A model generated the notes under the pieces. It was not told the origin of the DNA, did no database searches, and saw only the letters and a program-made list of their open reading frames with translations. A program made the translations under genes and the position numbers. Below are positions 62,565 to 64,000 of a stretch of DNA of 64,000 bases, in pieces. The stretch covers positions 372,001 to 436,000 of the forward strand of contig NZ_CP043732.1 in assembly GCF_014084045.1 (NCBI RefSeq). The letters are read 5' to 3'. Source of the DNA: Microbacterium esteraromaticum. Its GTDB lineage: Bacteria; Actinomycetota; Actinomycetes; Actinomycetales; Microbacteriaceae. How positions within the stretch are numbered: position 1 is the first letter of the stretch; every line of letters begins with the position of its first letter.

Positions 62565-64000
62565 TCAGCGCGGCGCGTGCGCCTCGAGGAACTCGTACAC
62601 GTCGGTCGTGTCGACGCCGGGGAACGATCCGGTCGGCAGGGTGGCGAGCAGGGTGCGAGGGGTGCGCACGTTCGGCCACGACTGATCGCGCCACCGCTGC
62701 TCGAGCTCGGCAGGGGCGCGGCGGCAGCACGTCTCGACCGAGTGCTTCGAGACGGCGCGGTTCGGGGTGTCGCGCCCGACGAACCACTTCGTGTCATCGA
62801 ATCGCACCCCGACGCTCACCGAGTGCAGCCCTTCGCTCGACGGCTCGACGCGCGCGGTGCACCAGTAGGTGCCGTTGCCGGTGTCGGTGTACTGGTAGTA
62901 CGGGTTGAAGCGGTCGTCGACGTCGAACACCTCACGGCTCGTCCAGCGGCGGCAGCACATCTGCCCCTCGATCGACCCGAGCCGGTCGGTGGGGAAGTTC
63001 ACGTCGTCGTTCTCGTACGCCTTCGTGATGGTGCCCGACTCATGAACCTTGAGGAAATGCACCGGGATGCCCAGGTGCCGAGTCGCCAGATTCGTGAAGC
63101 GGTGAGCGGCGGTCTCATACGAGACGGAGTACGCGTCGCGGAGGTCTTCGATCGAGATCGCACGGCGCTGCTTGGCATCCTGCAGCACCGGCACGACATG
63201 CGATTCGGGCACGAGCAGAGCGCCGGTGAGGTAGTTCGTCTCGACCCGCTGGCGCAGGAACTCGGCGTAGCTGCGCGGTTCGGAGTGGCCGAGGATGCGG
63301 CTCGACAGCGCCTGCAGGACGGCGGTGCGCGCATCGCCCTTGGCGGGGATGCTGCTCGACAGGTAGAGCCGGCCGTGCGCGAGGTCTGCGACGCTGCGGG
63401 TCGACTGCGGCAGGTCCGGCGCGTAGTGCAGCGTGAAGCCGAGATGGGCCGCGATCTCAGACGCGGTGCGCTGGGTGAGCGGCCCGCCAGGGTGGCCGAC
63501 CGCATCGAGGATCTCGCGGGCCTGCGCCTCGAGGTCGGCGAAGTAGTTGTCCTGCGTGCGCATCAGATGGCGCAGCTCGAGGTTGGCGCGACGCGCCTCC
63601 TCCGGCGTCGCGGCGCGCTCGTCGCGCAGCCGCTCGATCTCGCCGTGCAGGGCGAGCATCGCGTCGATGGCGTCGTCTGAGAGCGACTTGCCGATGCGGA
63701 ACGACGGGATGCCCAGGGCGCGGAACGTCTGGCCCTTCATCGCGCGCTCGAGCGCGATCTCCTTCGTGGCGCGCTCGTCGAGCGGCTCGCCCTCGAGCAG
63801 GCCGTCGAGGGTGGTGCCGAGCACCTTCGCGATCGTCTGCAGCAGGGTGAGCTTGGGCTCTCGTTTGCCGGTCTCGAACATCGACACCTGGCTGGGCGCC
63901 CGGTCTATGCGAGCAGCCAGCTCTTCGAGCGTCATGCCCTGCGCGGTGCGCAGCTGGCGGATGCGCCGGCCGATGGTCAGCGCGTCGGAATCGGATTCCT
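62565..64000 (-). CDS. ramB: RamB/ScfR-type (XRE plus short-chain fatty-acid) regulator, 5' truncated
   Basis: The frame is open to the right edge (SDSDALTIGRRIRQLRTAQG precedes the first internal ATG), so the start lies beyond the window. It has an XRE helix-turn-helix (MTLEELAARIDRAPSQVSMF), an IrrE-like central domain (LTGALLVPESHVVPVLQDA) and the DUF2083 C-terminal domain with clustered cysteines (GQMCCRRWTSREVF, SVETCCRRAPAELEQ). This is the order of RamB of Corynebacterium, which represses acetate and glyoxylate-shunt genes, and of ScfR in other actinobacteria. Target genes are not in view. The gene symbol is given by analogy only. Confidence 0.85.
   Translation of the reverse strand, partial: ESDSDALTIGRRIRQLRTAQGMTLEELAARIDRAPSQVSMFETGKREPKLTLLQTIAKVLGTTLDGLLEGEPLDERATKEIALERAMKGQTFRALGIPSFRIGKSLSDDAIDAMLALHGEIERLRDERAATPEEARRANLELRHLMRTQDNYFADLEAQAREILDAVGHPGGPLTQRTASEIAAHLGFTLHYAPDLPQSTRSVADLAHGRLYLSSSIPAKGDARTAVLQALSSRILGHSEPRSYAEFLRQRVETNYLTGALLVPESHVVPVLQDAKQRRAISIEDLRDAYSVSYETAAHRFTNLATRHLGIPVHFLKVHESGTITKAYENDDVNFPTDRLGSIEGQMCCRRWTSREVFDVDDRFNPYYQYTDTGNGTYWCTARVEPSSEGLHSVSVGVRFDDTKWFVGRDTPNRAVSKHSVETCCRRAPAELEQRWRDQSWPNVRTPRTLLATLPTGSFPGVDTTDVYEFLEAHAPR

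Overview
The window is GC-rich chromosomal DNA from an actinobacterium, most likely a Microbacteriaceae member close to Microbacterium. The evidence is gene content and order (tRNA-Trp/secE/nusG/rplK/rplA and rplJ/rplL, dnaX/recR, lysC/asd, a small SRP RNA, a NusG with a long acidic N-terminal extension), frequent GTG starts, and the recurring heptamer GGATGCC/GGCATCC. The assignment is inferred from these features; no 16S gene or database search was available.

Layout. 1-9.6 kb: a truncated HAD phosphatase, an L-lactate oxidation pair (lldD plus a frameshifted GntR repressor with two perfect operators), thymidine kinase, malate:quinone oxidoreductase, asd (frameshifted) and lysC for aspartate-family amino acids, and a NarL-type two-component system. 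9.7-19.6 kb: DUF2871 and EamA membrane proteins, recR-dnaX, an alpha-glucoside phosphorylase plus beta-phosphoglucomutase module, a short acetate-kinase-like protein, a cell-wall hydrolase, a rhomboid protein and the SRP RNA.

19.6-25.9 kb is the accessory part. It has visibly lower GC and is a decayed polymorphic-toxin (Rhs) locus. The 3' end of an rhs gene with its toxin domain is followed by a candidate immunity gene. A second displaced Rhs C-terminal cassette carries a copy of the same core/tip junction (36 identical bases) and is followed by a Sel1/TPR immunity candidate. There is also a loose Rhs repeat fragment, a pseudogene and two paralogous membrane proteins. An IS3-family element now takes the place of the missing rhs core.

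25.9-32.4 kb: a MoxR/DUF58/transglutaminase operon, trhO, a divergent DeoR/DUF4406 pair and tRNA-Ser(GGA), whose 3' end is repeated 185 bp downstream. 32.7-39 kb: GNAT, PAP2 and a sugar ABC transporter with its LacI regulator. 39-46.8 kb: ribosomal-protein and secE-nusG genes, interrupted by an AbiEi/DUF559 protein flanked by two related palindromic elements, a YqaJ-type nuclease and the LysG/LysE pair. 46.9-51.6 kb: an overlapping gene pair for an HSP90-like ATPase and a 930-residue TPR protein, which looks like a dedicated chaperone/scaffold system. 51.9-61.6 kb: a putrescine/GABA catabolic cluster (two aldehyde dehydrogenases, APC permease, universal stress protein, putrescine oxidase, GABA transaminase) divergent from a PucR regulator. 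The window ends with a membrane protein and a RamB/ScfR-type regulator cut by the edge.

Two housekeeping-type frameshifts (asd and the GntR gene) can each be repaired by one extra G in a G4 run, so they are more likely sequence errors than real lesions.
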